DNA of 64,000 bases from positions 60,519,613 to 60,583,612 of the forward strand of contig NC_133172.1 of the NCBI RefSeq assembly GCF_040802235.1. The letters are read 5' to 3'. Every line of letters begins with the position of its first letter. The first letter of the stretch is position 1. Both the position numbers and the translations under genes were made by a program. This document shows, one piece after another, positions 29,069-41,100 of the stretch. The notes below the pieces were generated by a model. That model ran no database searches and was not told the origin of the DNA. It was given only the letters and a program-made list of their open reading frames with translations. Origin of the DNA: Manis javanica (lineage: Eukaryota; Chordata; Mammalia; Pholidota; Manidae).

Positions 29069-29074
29069 TTTAAT
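29069..29074 (-). terminator. KCNG4: candidate KCNG4 polyadenylation signal (ATTAAA)
   Basis: ATTAAA on the minus strand lies about 450 bases beyond the KCNG4 stop codon. I found no closer AATAAA between the stop and 28.6 kb. The real transcript end could be further left. Confidence 0.3.
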
Positions 29075-29519
29075 GCACAGGCTAGTTCTGCCTTCTCGGC
29101 TTAAGAGCTCCCAGGGCTGGGGGCAGGCAGCTGGGTTAGGAAAATGCCATTGGTAAGAGTGAGCAGAGAGAGGACCCCTCCCGGATCCCCTGGTGGGGCT
29201 GGGTGGGAGATCCGGTCAGAAGGGTTTTAAGTGCCTGGATCCTCCAGTTCCTGGTAGTGGGTGGCCCAGGAAACAGGGTCTTAGGGGAAGAGTGGAATTC
29301 TGTGGGATGCTGGAGATTCTTCAGGAAAGCAGGCGAGGGTGCAGGGAGGCTGCTCTGACCCAGCGAAGTCACACGGGCTCAGCAACGGGTGGGGAGGGAG
29401 GGAAGGCAGGTGACACAGACAAGGTCAGCTGGGGCTGGCGTGGCCACCGTGTCAAGAATCACAAAGAACATGTACCTTTGGCCTTGAGCCCCTCCTCCGT
29501 CAGGAAAACTCCCTGAGCT

Positions 29520-30386
29520 CTAGAAACCACCACCACACCGTCTGTGCCCTGGTGCTCTTGAGCCTGCCAGCCAAGGGCAGTGGGGGGTTTCCCTGTATTC
29601 AGGAGGGGTCTTGAGATAAACGTATTTGGTGGGCGAGCCGGATCTCTCCGGGACCAGGTTGTCAGCATCATTCAGGAGGCCGTGTTCTTTGGCGATGGCC
29701 GCGTGTCGCAGGCGGCACAGGCGAGCCTGCACCTGGTCCTGTTCCTTCTTGAGCTCCAGGTAGGAGTGCGAGAAGGTGTGGAAGATGGACGTGGCTGGGA
29801 AGGCCATGATGAGGATCCCGCTCAGGATGCTGCTGAGGGCCACCACCTGGCCAGGCACGCTGCGCGGCACCATGTCCCCGTAGCCCACCGTCGTCATGGA
29901 GATGACGGCCCACCAGTAGGAGGCCGGGATGCTAGTGAACTCCAGGACCCGCCCGGACTCCTTCTCAGCCACGTAGACCAGAGGGGAGAAGAGGGTAACG
30001 GCCACGCAGAGGAAGAGGAGCAGCAGGCCGAACTCGCGCGTGCAGCGGCGCACCGTGAGGCCCAGAGTCTGCAGCCCCAGCGAGTGGCGCGCCAGGCGCA
30101 TCACATAGAGGATGCGCAGGGCCCGCAGCACGCGCAGCGCCAGCCCCACCTTCTCCAGGTAAGAGCTCCCGCCTGGCCTCTCGCCATCCTCCTGGGGCTC
30201 GCCGGACACCACCAGGGACACGTAGTAGGGGGAGATGGCCAGGATGTCGATGATGTTCAGGGGCCCTTGGAAGAACTGGCACTTGTTCTGGGCCTGCACA
30301 AACCGCAGGCAGAACTCCAGGGAAAACCAGGCCACGCAGACGGTCTCCACGATGAAAATGTAGTAGCACTTTCGAGAGCACTCGCC
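29520..30386 (-). CDS. KCNG4: KCNG4 second coding exon (S2 to C-terminus)
   Basis: Begins after ccctag with GECSRKCYYIF and encodes S2-S6, the pore and the cytosolic tail. The pore and S6 are intact. The tail diverges from the remembered human end after LLNDADNLVPE and runs on for about 40 residues rich in proline, arginine and glycine, ending RRCGGGF. Confidence 0.93.
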   Translation of the reverse strand, partial: GECSRKCYYIFIVETVCVAWFSLEFCLRFVQAQNKCQFFQGPLNIIDILAISPYYVSLVVSGEPQEDGERPGGSSYLEKVGLALRVLRALRILYVMRLARHSLGLQTLGLTVRRCTREFGLLLLFLCVAVTLFSPLVYVAEKESGRVLEFTSIPASYWWAVISMTTVGYGDMVPRSVPGQVVALSSILSGILIMAFPATSIFHTFSHSYLELKKEQDQVQARLCRLRHAAIAKEHGLLNDADNLVPERSGSPTKYVYLKTPPEYRETPHCPWLAGSRAPGHRRCGGGF

Positions 30387-33300
30387 CTAGGGAGACAACG
30401 AAATACAGGCTAGAGAGCGGACAGGCAACGTGCTGGAAATGCGCAAGGGACCACGCAGAAGGCGATTCCATCTGTATCTGCATCGATACTGATGGGGACA
30501 TAGATATAGATGGAACTCATATATACACAGATCCCATATATAGATTCTGTATATTAAATATATTCTGTATACAGTCTATATGTAATATAGTCTCTCTACA
30601 GCCTATCTATCCATCTACCTTATACATCTTGATGGGGCTCTATGCTGTGGACTCTCAGTTGTCCACCAAATGCCCCTTTTTGCATACCTCTCAAGTCGTG
30701 GCTGGGCACATGGCTGGTCATCTAGATCAGAGACCACTCTTTCCAGCCTCCCTTGCAGGTAGGTGTGGCCAGATAACTAAGTTCCCACCTGCAGAATGTA
30801 AGCAGATGTGATGCAGTTCCATCCAGTTCCATGCGACACTCTTTCTCCCTATGACCCACAACAACCCTTATGGGCCTGCACCCCAGCTTAGAACCTGAAG
30901 ACTGGACCAATACCCCCGGGTAGGATGGAGCATCAAGGTGGGAAAAATCTGGGTCTCAGAATGAGAGCAGTGCATTTACCTCAATCCTTCTGTTTGAGAG
31001 GTATCAACTTCTAATGTGTTTAAAGCCGTTCTGGTTTAGGGCCTCTTTGTCATAGCAGCCAACCTTCACCTTTACTGATAGAAGCCCTTTTTGTGCTCCA
31101 TGCACTGCTCTAGGGCTGTTGCTTATGCCACAAAGTGATGCCATGCGCAGGCAGTGTGACTTCATTGTGGCCCAAGAAATGATTCCAAGCAGTGAGGCAA
31201 TTGCCTGAGCTCACACACATAGTAGGTGGTCTCTCAGCCACTATGTGCCGTTGTGTAATGTCTTTGCCTGTCATACTTCACTCATTCATACAACAAAAAT
31301 GTGTTGTCCTCAGAGTTCAGTCCTTGAACCAAAGGCATCAGACTCCCCAGGGAGCTGTGAGAAACACACTCTTGAGCCTCACCCCATCCCCCTGAAATCA
31401 GAAACTGCATTTTAACAAGACCCTCGAATCATCTGCATGCACATTAAGGCTTGACAGGCTCTGGTCTGGGGCTTTGAAATAGGCTGATGCCCAGGCCAGG
31501 ACCCCAGAGATTCTAATTTAATTGATCTAGATTTGTACCTGAGAAGGAGAACTTTCCAGAAGCCTGAAAGATGAGTTTAATGTGGAGCCAGAGTTGAGAA
31601 CCTAATTCTAACTGTTACATATATATATGTATCTATGATGGATGAGTGAATGAATGACCAAAGACAGCTGCTTGAATGAAAAAGCAAAATGTTGACAACA
31701 GCAGTTTTCTTTGGATTAAAAAGCTCTGAAGTGGAAAAGGAAATTATTTCCAGTGCCTGGGCCCACAGGAATTACTGAATTAAAATGTTTGTTATGTCTG
31801 GCTGTTGGAGGCAGGGAAACTTGTTGGACTGTCTGATCCCTATTTGCCTGTCCAGAGCGAGGCAGCTTTCTCCCTTGACTTTTCTCTGATCTACCAAAGT
31901 GGTGGGAGGTGGTGAAATGACCCATGGAAAAGTTAGCAGCCTGCTGAGCCTGCAGGCACAAGATACATGGCAGCTACCTTTATGAGATGCTTCACTGGTC
32001 ACAGACACAACCTGCCTGGTCAGTATAAGGGTAGGCATACCCTTCTCCTATCACTGGATTTTATAGGAAGCTGAGGAAATTTTCCAGCACACCAAGAAGT
32101 CTTTGCCATGACTGCCTGGGGTTTGCATCAGGATCTTGGAGGACTCGGGAGTTTGGGATCCTGATTCCCCAGTCCTGCTATGAAACTGCTGTGTGACCTT
32201 GCAGTGCTCACGGCCCCTCTCTGCTCCAGTTTCCAATGAATAGGTGGGAACAGAATCAGTATTTCTCAAAGCTGATTCAGAACCTCCTGCATCAGAATCC
32301 CCTGGAATGCTTGCTACAAATGCAGATTCTTGGGCTCTCATCACAAAATCAAAACCTGGGAGGGCGGGTTGGTTCCTGGAATTTGCATCTTGGCAAGCCC
32401 CCCAGTTGGCCCCGAGGCACCTGAAAGTTTTTCACCCTGGGCCTAGAGTGAGTGTTCTCTTCAAGGCCTCTTTCATCGTTGACATCCTGAGTGTCTCCCC
32501 CTTGGCTTAAGGCACTCTTGTAGCCCAGGGGTAGCCTTTCCTTGACCCACTCGCTCAAGAGGGTGACCCCTGAGAGGCAGAGAAGGCTCGGTGCGCCCTC
32601 CCTCTGCCTCCGGTGCTGGTGCTTGGCTATTCAAGGCACGAGCCACCCACTTCCCTCCTGGCCTGGCCTGCCGGCTACCTCCCTGCACTGCAGCTCTGCT
32701 CTGCATCCTTAACCGACCTTCCAGAACTGGTCCTCAGAGAAAGGCCCCATTAGAGGCCAGCCCAGGAGCGGTGGGGATTTACGGGGCTCGAGCTGAGGAA
32801 ATTCCCAGGCCAGCTAATACCTGAAGAAAAACAGGAAAGAAGGAAAGAAAAAGTTACTTTTCCTCCCTCTGACGATGTCTCTGGTTGTATTGCATGGGTA
32901 TGGCGAACACCTTGTCCTGGCTTGCCCAGAACCTTCCGAATGCGAGCACGGAAAGTCCCAGGTCACCAGAACTCCCTCAGACCTGGGCAGCCTGGAATGG
33001 CCGGTCACCCCTTCCATGGGCCTTGTCACAGGTGGAATGAGATCTGCTCTGATTCAGGCCTCAGAAGCCCGGAGCGTGAGCGATGGTCCGTCAGCGTGGA
33101 CCAATCTCACAGACAGGACGTGGGGCAAACCAAGCCAGATGCAAAAAGCCAATGCTGTACGTGTCTAGTATGTGAAGTCCAAGAACAGGCAAACCTCACC
33201 TGTGGTGGACAGAATCCCCAAAATAGCAGCTGTCTCTGGGTGGGGTAGGGACTGGCTATGAGAGGCATGAGACAGCCTTCTGGGGGCGGGAATATTCCAC

Positions 33301-36300
33301 AGTAAGCAGAAGTGTGGGTCATACCATACAGCTTGAGATTTGTGCATTCAATGTATTTAAATCCTACCTATAAAACAGTAACGTAAAAACAAAATGAATA
33401 ATGATAATAAGCTATCGTGGGTAGAAGGGGTGGGGAGAGAGAATGAGAATGACAGGATGTGGTGGAAGCTCAGTCCTGGGCCCTTGGAGGTTCATTATAT
33501 TATTGTCCTGTTTACTTTGTAAATGCCTGAAATTTCCCATCGCGAACAGGTTAAAAAAAAGATCAGAGTCAGAAATCAAAACCACAATGAGCTACCACTC
33601 CACACTCATTAGGAGTTCTGCAGTTATCAAGGCTGAAGATAACAAGTGTTGGTGAGGACGTGGAGACATGAGAACCCCCCTAACACTGCTGGTGGGCATG
33701 TAAAATGGTGCAGCTGCTTTGGAAAACAGGGCGGTGGTCCCTCAGAAAGTTAAACATAGATTTGCTGTGTGACCCAGCAATTCTGCTCCCAGACATATTC
33801 CAGAAGGAACTGAAAATATCCCTCTACCCAAACACTATGCACATGCTCATAGCGGCACTGTTCACAGTAGCCCCAAAGTGGAAATGACCCAAGTCCTACC
33901 AATAGTGACTGGATAATGACTCCATCCAACAATGGAATATTACTCAGCCATAGAAGGAATGAAGCCCTGAGACGCACTACGACGTAGATGAACCTTGAAA
34001 ACCTTATGAAAGCAGCCAGACACAGAGACCACATATTGTCTGGTACCATTTACGTGAAATGTCCAGAAAAGGCAAATTCACGGATTCAGAAATGACATCC
34101 GTGGTTGCCTGTGGTTGGTGGGATTGGGGGATTTGAGAGCTGGTAGCAGGTGTGTGGCTTCTTTAGGGATCATGTAATGTTCTGGAAGTAGTGAGAATGG
34201 TTGCACAACTGTGTATGAAAAACCACTGCACTGTGAACCTTACAAAGGAGAATATCATGTATGGTATGTAAGTTCTAGCTTCATAAAAAAGAAACCAGGG
34301 GGAAAATTATGGTATGTGGGTTCTGTCTTAATCAAAAAGAAATTGGAGTCTGAGTCAAAGTTGGCTGAGTGCATCCGGGTGAGGCAGGGAGTGAGCCCCA
34401 CCGCCGCGCCCTGCTCCTCTCCCACAGCCCTGAGGTCAGATCAGAGGGTGGGCAGGGCTTCCAAGGACAAAGCCACTGTCCCTGGGGCCTGTCTGCCCAG
34501 GCTGCTGGCTGCAGGTGCAGCTGAGCCCACTGGGGAGGGACTCGGGGCCACGGTCCTCACCTTGGAGCTCTCTCCACTCCTTCCTGCAGCGGCACCTGCC
34601 AGCTCGCCCTTGGGAATATGGCCAGACTCGGCCACTTCCCACCTCCTCTTGGGTCCGTGCAGGTCCCACCTGTCTCCTGGGCAGCTCTGGTCTCCCTCCC
34701 TCCTTCCTGTTCATTCCCCTGCTTGCGCCTCTGGCCCTGGTCCCGGTCCTGACTCTCTCCTCTCTTGGGCCTGTGTGCTGATTCATTGCTCCCCAGCTTC
34801 TCCCTTCCCTGGGAGCCGCTTCCCTCTCGGCCGTCTTTCCAGCCACTGTGCCCCTTTCAGGATCCTCTCCCGACTCCCGATACCCCTTGAGCCCCTCCGC
34901 CCCCTCCTCCAGCCAGCCCTGGCTCTGGAAGTGTGTACAGCTAAGGGGATGAGGGCTAGGGGTCGGGCATGGGGACAGGGGGTGGGAACTACACTGAGTC
35001 AGGCAAGGTGAATCCCCTGCAGGAAACAGGGAATACTTCTTGTTGGCTGGCACATGGGAGGCTCAGCTGAGGGGCAAAAATCCCCCAAAACAGAAACACC
35101 AGGTTAAGAAGAATTCCCAGAGCAATTACCAAAGGTCACTGAAGACGGAGCACCTACAGAGAGGAGACAGCAGAGCTGATTCACGATTCAAGAAAGGGAC
35201 GCGGGAGGAGGGGAAGCTGGCTCCAGCCCCAGGCTTTTTATTAAAGGCTGGGAGATGGAAATTGCAGCCCAAAAGGTGAGCCGCACCCTCTCAAGGGGGG
35301 CATTGTTCCTGGGAGGTGTCCCCAGTAGTTCCACCTGATCTTTTCAAAACCTCCCTGTGCCTTCCTTCCAGCCCTGCACCTTAGTGAGATGCTGAAGCCA
35401 CAGCCCGGGACAGGAGGGAGGGCTTTGCACGGCTGCAATCCGGCGTGTCCCTCTGCAACGCCCCCGAACGCACAACAAAGGCCGAGCAAGCGGTAGAGAG
35501 CTGGTTTGTGCCTGTACTGGTCACCACTGGGGCTCCAGCCCAGAGCAGGCCTTCTGGAAAGGTCTGATGAGGACACAAGTGAATGAAGGATGATGCTGGG
35601 CACCAGAAAGGACAAGAAGACATTCTATTTGAGCCAAGTGGCCTCTGACTTGGCCGCTGCCATTGGTTCCCATGAGCTGGGAGAGAGGCTGATGAGCAAA
35701 GCAGAGGAGCAGGTGGCAGGAGTGCGGGCCGAGTCCGAGAGGGTGAGTGAGAACACGGCGAGGGTTCACTCTGTGCCGGCACATGTAACTAGGATCATTC
35801 AGCCTCAGCGCCACCCTCTGAGTAGGTGCTATTCTATCTACCTTTGTAGATGACAAAATAGAGGCACAGAAAAATAGAGTGACCTGTCCAAGGGCCGGAC
35901 CAGGGAGTGGCAGAGCTGGGATTCAAACCCACAAGCAGCCAACTAGAGATTCTGGCTTCTTTCCATGAAGTGATACTGTCTGCAGACATCTTGGTAGCAG
36001 TAAAGAGGAAGAAAGAGGTCAGAAGAGGAGAAGCAAGTGTTCACCTGCATCTGGCAGTGACCTTCAGCCTCCCCCAGAGGGAGGGAAGGTGCTCTGATCA
36101 GCAGAGCTGCCCACCTGCGGCCAAGTCCATGTGGAAAGGACACCAGGGACGAATCACAGGGTGGACAACCATGGCGGAGGACTCGGGCAGAGGGAAGCAA
36201 AGCACTAGGAAATTACACCATTCATCACTGGATGAATGGATAAACAAATTGTGGCACATATAGACAGTGGAATATTATTCAGCCATAAAAAGGAATAAAG

Positions 36301-39300
36301 TGCTGACACGCTACAACGGGGATAGACCTTGGAAATGTCACAAGGGGTGAAAGAAGGCAGTCACTGAAGACCACATATTGCTTGATTCCATTTATATGAA
36401 CTGTCTGGAATAGGGAAATCCATGGAGACAGAAAGCAGACGGTGGCTGCCAGGGGCTGGGGGAGAGGGGTGGGGAGGGACTGCCTAACTGGTACGGGGTT
36501 TTATTTTGGGGTTTTGGGTGTTTCGGAACCTGATAGAGGTAGTTGCTGCGTGGCATTATGGATGCGCTAATATGTCACTGAATCGTTCACTTTAAGACTG
36601 TTAATTCTGTTGTGTGAATTTCAGCTCAGAAAGTGGAGCAGATATGCTCTGAATAAAAGCTCCAAGAAGGTAAGAAATTTGTCTTGTCTCCAGTACCTAG
36701 AAAAATTGCATGCCTATTTTGTAGGGGTGACGGGAAGGCTAATGATGTGACTTGCTGTAAATTAGCACCTAATAAGCGGCTGCTGCTGATCATGACTTCG
36801 AATGTGCCTGCATTGCTCCAACTGCTTCGCATGAGTGACTCTCGTAGTCCTTACCATAACCCCTTCAGGGAAGGGCTGACGGCATCCCCATTTTACAGAT
36901 GAGGAAACGGAGGCTCAAAGACGCAACAGGACTCTCCCAAGAATGACTGAGTGTGCGAGGGGTGAGGCCAAGGTTCAAGCCCAGGGTGTCTGCACTCGGA
37001 GTGATCATGCTGGACAGAGAAACACTCATGAAGTCCAGCTGCCGCAGAAGCCCCAAGGGCCACCAGGCCAAGGGTCCAGACTAGAGGCAGATGGCCCAGC
37101 ATGGGAATATGCTGTCATGTGGTCATAAGGCATCAGGTTTTAGAGTCCAGTGGAGGTGAGTTCAAATCCTGGCTCTGGCACTCGCTGTGAGCTCATGAAA
37201 GTGATAAAATTCCCTTGTGCCTCAATTTCTTCATCTGTAAAATGGGTTTGCAGTAGTATCTGCTTCCCAAAGCTGTGCAAGGATTAAGTCCATTCTGTCG
37301 TGAGGGGTGCTTAATAATCATCTGTGCCTTCATCTCTCTGGGGATGTGCTCTTCTAAGGTTTCCAGCAAGTCCGAATGCTTCTTATTGGTGCTGAGGCAC
37401 TTGACTCAGTCCTTTCTGTCTATACTGCCTCCTCCCTGCTCCATTTTAACCTGCAATCTCCTGGTGCAGACCTTTTACCTCAGTTTACCTTTATTACCAA
37501 GTTACTCCAAGGGATATTGCTGCAGGACATTAGAAGAAGGACAGAGCGCAAACCACTTCTTTGCGTGTGCTGCAATTCTCCAACCCAGAGTTATACCGTC
37601 ATGCCCCTCCCCTATCTGGTGGAGTTCTATGGGTCCTGGACCTGGGGTGTTTGTCCCCTCATGTGACATTAATTTGGGGAGCCACCAGCCATGCACCAGG
37701 CCCCTCGGAGGACTCAGGCTCCAGGCCTTACGGCTCAGCCTGCCCTTAGAAGCAGCGGGCCAGTGTTCACAGCCTGTGTGCTGAATCCTGAATCCTGAAT
37801 CGGCTGCTTTCAGACTGACATCCCCAGGGCGAACACGGAATACCAGGCACGTGTCGGTGGAAAGAACATCATCTTTTTATGTAAATGTGAGGACACAGTC
37901 TTGAAGGAACAAAGACTGCCCTGTCCTCAGCCTCCCGGCTCTCTGAATCACTCTCTGGATGGAAATAGATGCTCAAAGGTGGACTCACAAGGTCAAAGCA
38001 GAGATTTCGACTGGCCATGGCATCAGCGCCTCTTAACCCAGGGGTAGGAATGGCCACCCGTCCTGCACTCAGACTCGGGGCTGCCTGGGTCAGGGGCCTC
38101 GTGCCCACCTCTGATTTGATTTCCTGATTCCCTATTAAACCAAGCCTGGGCTCTTGTCCTGGGTAATTTCCAAAGCATTAGGCTTTGTCCCTCTGCATAA
38201 TCTAAATCCTGGCTCCCTGGAAACCCCTAAGAGGAACGGGCTTATGAAAATTCAGGGGTGCTTCCTCAGCAACTGGGATCAAGGGCACCCTTGGGGGCCT
38301 GGGACAGAGGCCACTTATTTTGTCCTAACCTTTTTTACTGCAGTGTCCACGTGTAAATTAAACTGAATAATCAAGCTCTTAAAATCACAAGGTTTTGTGC
38401 TGAAGAATAAAAAAATGCCTCTCTATGGGGGAAAAAAGCTGAAAGTGGAAATATTTTACTCAGTTTGCTATAGGACAAAACATATATAAATTGAACAAGG
38501 TACATTTTATTCAACAAATATTCCTTGAGAACCTACTCTGGGGAGGCCTGGGCTGGTTCTCCACGGAAGAAGCCCTTTCTATCTGGAAAGTTCTCTGATC
38601 CTACCATATTGCCCTGGGATATATCCTTAAGGGAAGAGAACTTACATCAACTGACAACGGTTATGGTCCGTATACAAGGCACACTATCTTATGTATGTGT
38701 TTCATTTATCAGCCCCTTCTGTCTACTCTGATATAGGCTTCATAGGTTAGGGCAATGGGGAACCATAGAGGAATATGGAGCAGGACAAAAACAGTGTTTT
38801 AAATTGGAAAACACTCCAGTTCTCAGGTTGAAGCTCTCTGATAGACTTCCCAACAAAACGTTTGTTTCTTACCCATTTCTCAGACCACCTGGCCCCCTGG
38901 AAAGAGAGTGCCGGAGTGGGCACGGCATCTTTTTGCTCTGGCGTTCTAGGACAGAGTCACTTAGGTTTCAGGAGTGAAGGAACAAACAGGAGATCTGGGG
39001 GGTGGGGTCTGAGAATCTTTGGATCATCTGCATCTTTGCTCTGTAACCACAAGGAAGCTAACCGTCCTGTGCCTCAGTGTCCTGATCTAAGACGGAGGCG
39101 GGATGCCCGCGAGGATGTTGGCTTGCGAGGGCAGGGGTCTGGGGCCTGCCATAGCTCGTGGCCCAGGGTCGCTGCTCAGTAAGGCCTGAGGAGTGCACTG
39201 ATCAATGCACGGCGCGGGTGAGTCTGCAGGCAAGCAACCATGAGGGCAGGCCCTGCTCTCTGAGAACATTCACGGCAAGGTTACCTGTTTTACAGAGGAG

Positions 39301-40369
39301 GACAGAGGCTCAGAGGGGGGGAGCAGTTTGCCTGTGGTCACAGAGCAGGAGAGGCAAGTCTGAGCCTGCCGGGCCCACTGAGACCAGGGGCGACTGTATC
39401 AGTATCTGAGGTTCCCCAACTTGCAGGCCCTAGGTCCTTCTGCCCTCACGGGCCTCTTCCTCCAAAACACAAAATTAAACATGATCTTTTATGTCTGCAT
39501 TGGTTTACAAATGAACACCATCCTTGATAAGTAATTTTCGTGGTTTTTCTGGTTTTAAAGGAAATTTAAGTGTTTTCAGGGGCCCTGCAGAGACACGGGC
39601 CGGGTCAGAGGCCACTCACCTTGTCCTCCTCGGCCCGCAGGTCGGGCATGGTGCTGACACACAGGCTGACAGCCGTGGTGGCCACGAACAGGATGGACAG
39701 GCAGGCGAAGACCTTGCCGGGGAGCCCCGAATGCGGGTTCTCCACCGTCTCCCGCAGCCAGTGCAGGACCAGCCCCCAGCGCGAGGGGGCGGCGGCCGGG
39801 CGGCAGGCCCCCGGCTGCCCATGCAGCGCCCCCTCCCTGCGCAGCTCGGCCAGCTCCTCCAGCCTGCGGAGCAGCTCCCGGAGGCAGCAGCGCTCCAGGC
39901 GGGCCTCCTCGATGCCCCAGTAGGCCAGCTCCTCCCGGAAGGCCAGCGCGCACATGTCCCGCAGCAGCGCCAGCCTGCCGGCCGCCAGGAAGCTCACGAT
40001 CATGCCGAAGGCGCCGGGGCTCCTGTCGAAGAAGAACTCCTGGCTGTCCTCGTCGTAGTCGTCGCAGAGCTGCGCGATCTCCTCGGGGCTGCGGCAGGAC
40101 TTGAGCTTGCTCAGGCGGCTCCGCGGGAACTCGTCCAGCGTGCTCCAGGGCAGCAGGAACCTCCGGCCCCCGACGTTGACCAGGATCTCCTTCGTCAGGT
40201 CCGCCGCCGGGGAGGCGGCCCGGGCGCCCACCTTCCGCGCCCTGCGGTAGTAAAGGCCCTTGATGCACGGGGGCCCCACGGGGCCGGGCGAGAACTGACC
40301 CAAGGGGCTGTAGGAGCCAGGGTGATGGTGTCCGGGGAGCAGGCCCCTGCTTCTGAAAGACACAGGCAT
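29520..40369 (-). CDS. KCNG4: Potassium voltage-gated channel modifier subfamily G member 4 (Kv6.4)
   Basis: Two coding exons, 39620-40369 (residues 1-250) and 29520-30386 (251-538 plus stop), are joined across a 9.2-kb GT-AG intron in phase 0. Kv6.4 is an electrically silent subunit that co-assembles with Kv2 channels at the plasma membrane and changes their gating. The T1 tetramerisation domain spans about 60-165 (EILVNVGGRRFLLPWSTL), S1 about 220-240, the arginine-rich S4 about 333-350 (LRVLRALRILYVMRLAR), the filter TVGYGD 416-421 and S6 about 430-452. S6 reads IMAFPATSIF, with one proline instead of the PxP of conducting Kv channels, as expected for a modifier. The start at 40367-40369 lies 13 bases inside an exon after the acceptor gtgccag. 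Human Kv6.4 is about 519 residues; here the C-terminus is longer and different after about residue 495. Confidence 0.96.
30480..30635. repeat. AT-rich low-complexity / TATA-CTAT repeat region
   Basis: A degenerate mix of tatata, ctatat and atctatc units beside the KCNG4 second coding exon, looking like a decayed tetranucleotide array. Confidence 0.7.
31310..31610. repeat. MER5-type DNA transposon remnants, two in tandem
   Basis: Two adjacent segments, 31310-31450 and 31455-31610, both read MER5-like phrases ('tcagaaactgcattttaacaag', 'agattctaatttaattgatct', 'gttgagaacc'). Confidence 0.6.
32255..32440. repeat. MER5-type DNA transposon remnant
   Basis: 'gtatttctcaaagctgattcag', 'catcagaatcccctggaatgc' and 'gcttgctacaaatgcagattc' are a textbook MER5A sequence. 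Confidence 0.8.
33545..34290 (+). repeat. L1 fragment: end of ORF2 and 3' UTR
   Basis: Begins with the diagnostic L1 ORF2 tail ('aatcaaaaccacaatgagct'), then 'gtgttggtgaggacgtgg', 'acactgctggtgggcatg', 'tgtgacccagcaattctgc' and 'atattactcagccatagaag'. It is 5'-truncated and riddled with stops. Confidence 0.9.
35785..35950 (-). repeat. MIR SINE
   Basis: In reverse: 'tctgagtaggtgctattctat', 'gatgacaaaatagaggcacag', 'gtgacctgtccaagg' and 'gtggcagagctgggattcaaac'. Confidence 0.8.
36215..36640 (+). repeat. L1 fragment: 3' end
   Basis: 'actggatgaatggataaacaaa', 'gtggaatattattcagccat' and 'ctgggggagaggggtggg' form the familiar old-L1 3' end, in the same orientation as the copy at 33.5 kb. It could be the same family or a broken continuation. 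Confidence 0.85.
37125..37330 (+). repeat. MIR SINE
   Basis: 'gagttcaaatcctggctctgg', 'cctcaatttcttcatctgtaaa' and 'gtgcaaggattaagt' are in MIR order. Confidence 0.8.
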
Positions 40370-40382
40370 TGCCGAAGACTTC
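39620..40382 (-). CDS. KCNG4: KCNG4 first coding exon (T1 domain and S1) with 13-nt leader
   Basis: The exon starts at 40382 after an AG acceptor, reaches the ATG at 40369 and ends AAG|gtgagt at 39620/39619. It encodes a histidine/proline-rich N-terminus, the T1 domain and S1, breaking before GECSRKC as in the human protein. The exon is very GC- and CpG-rich. The upstream non-coding exon and promoter were not located to the right. Confidence 0.93.
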
Positions 40383-40959
40383 CTGGCACCCAGAAGGAAA
40401 CAGGCAAGGACACGGGAGAAATCAGAGTCGGGGCAGAGTCCTCGACAACAGGGCTGCGTCCTCACGTTTGCTTTCCCACGACCTCATCTGCGCCTTCATT
40501 CTTTGCATTTTCCATCCAACACAGGCTCACTGGGCACCTGCTATGCCCTTGGGGCCTATGAGGGAACAAAAGGAGATGATGACATCCCTTCTCTGGTGGA
40601 GCACCTACTCACATCTCAGAAGGCTCTTCCATAACACCTGGAACGGGTGTATGTGGTCTGGGACTTGGGGGAGCTCCATCCTGGCTGAACAAGTCAGGGC
40701 CACCCCACTTCTGGGCTGTGTGGTCTTCGGCATATGGCTTAACCTCTCTGATCTCAGCACCATTCTTCCCTGTAACAAGACTTGTGCCAGCTTTGCAAGG
40801 TTCGTTTGGTAAAAGCTGTGTAAGAGTGTAAGACGGTCTCAAGTTCACCACCGGGATATGATCCCTAACAGGCTGGCTGTCCGGAGCCTTTCACTTTGTC
40901 TACACCTGAGGTGGTATGAGTGCCCACCTCACTGGGCACTGTGAGCGCGTACATGCAGT

Positions 40960-41100
40960 CTAACATATGTGAAGTGCTGGGCACCGAGCTATATGCTTCC
41001 CCTATGTTAACTCATCTGAAGAACCCCACGAGGCAGCATATTATATCTCCATTTTACAGATGAGAAAATTGGGGCACAGAAAGGTTAAGTAACAAGGAAT
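40960..41100 (-). repeat. MIR SINE
   Basis: In reverse: 'atgtgaagtgctgggcaccgag', 'ctccattttacagatgagaaa' and 'aggttaagtaa'. Confidence 0.75.

Larger units (their letters stand above)
30387..39619 (-). other. KCNG4: KCNG4 intron (9.2 kb)
   Basis: Contains an AT-rich low-complexity block (30480-30630), MER5-type elements (31310-31610, 32260-32440), L1 fragments (33545-34290, 36215-36640) and MIRs (35785-35950, 37125-37330). No further coding exon is evident. The stretches 34330-35780 and 37350-39600 are mostly unique sequence in which I see no gene. Confidence 0.8.

Noticed and set aside
29580-30413. 277-codon open frame on the plus strand opposite the KCNG4 second coding exon
   Set aside because: It is the antisense shadow of a GC-rich coding exon with no stop-prone codons; the minus strand is the real gene (S2-S6 and TVGYGD).
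34211-35011. 266-codon plus-strand frame in the KCNG4 intron
   Set aside because: It begins inside an L1 3' end and continues into unique leucine/proline/serine-rich sequence without homology or splice context.
39524-40561. 345-codon open frame on the plus strand opposite the KCNG4 first coding exon
   Set aside because: Antisense shadow of the GC-rich T1-domain exon; low-complexity composition and no domain.
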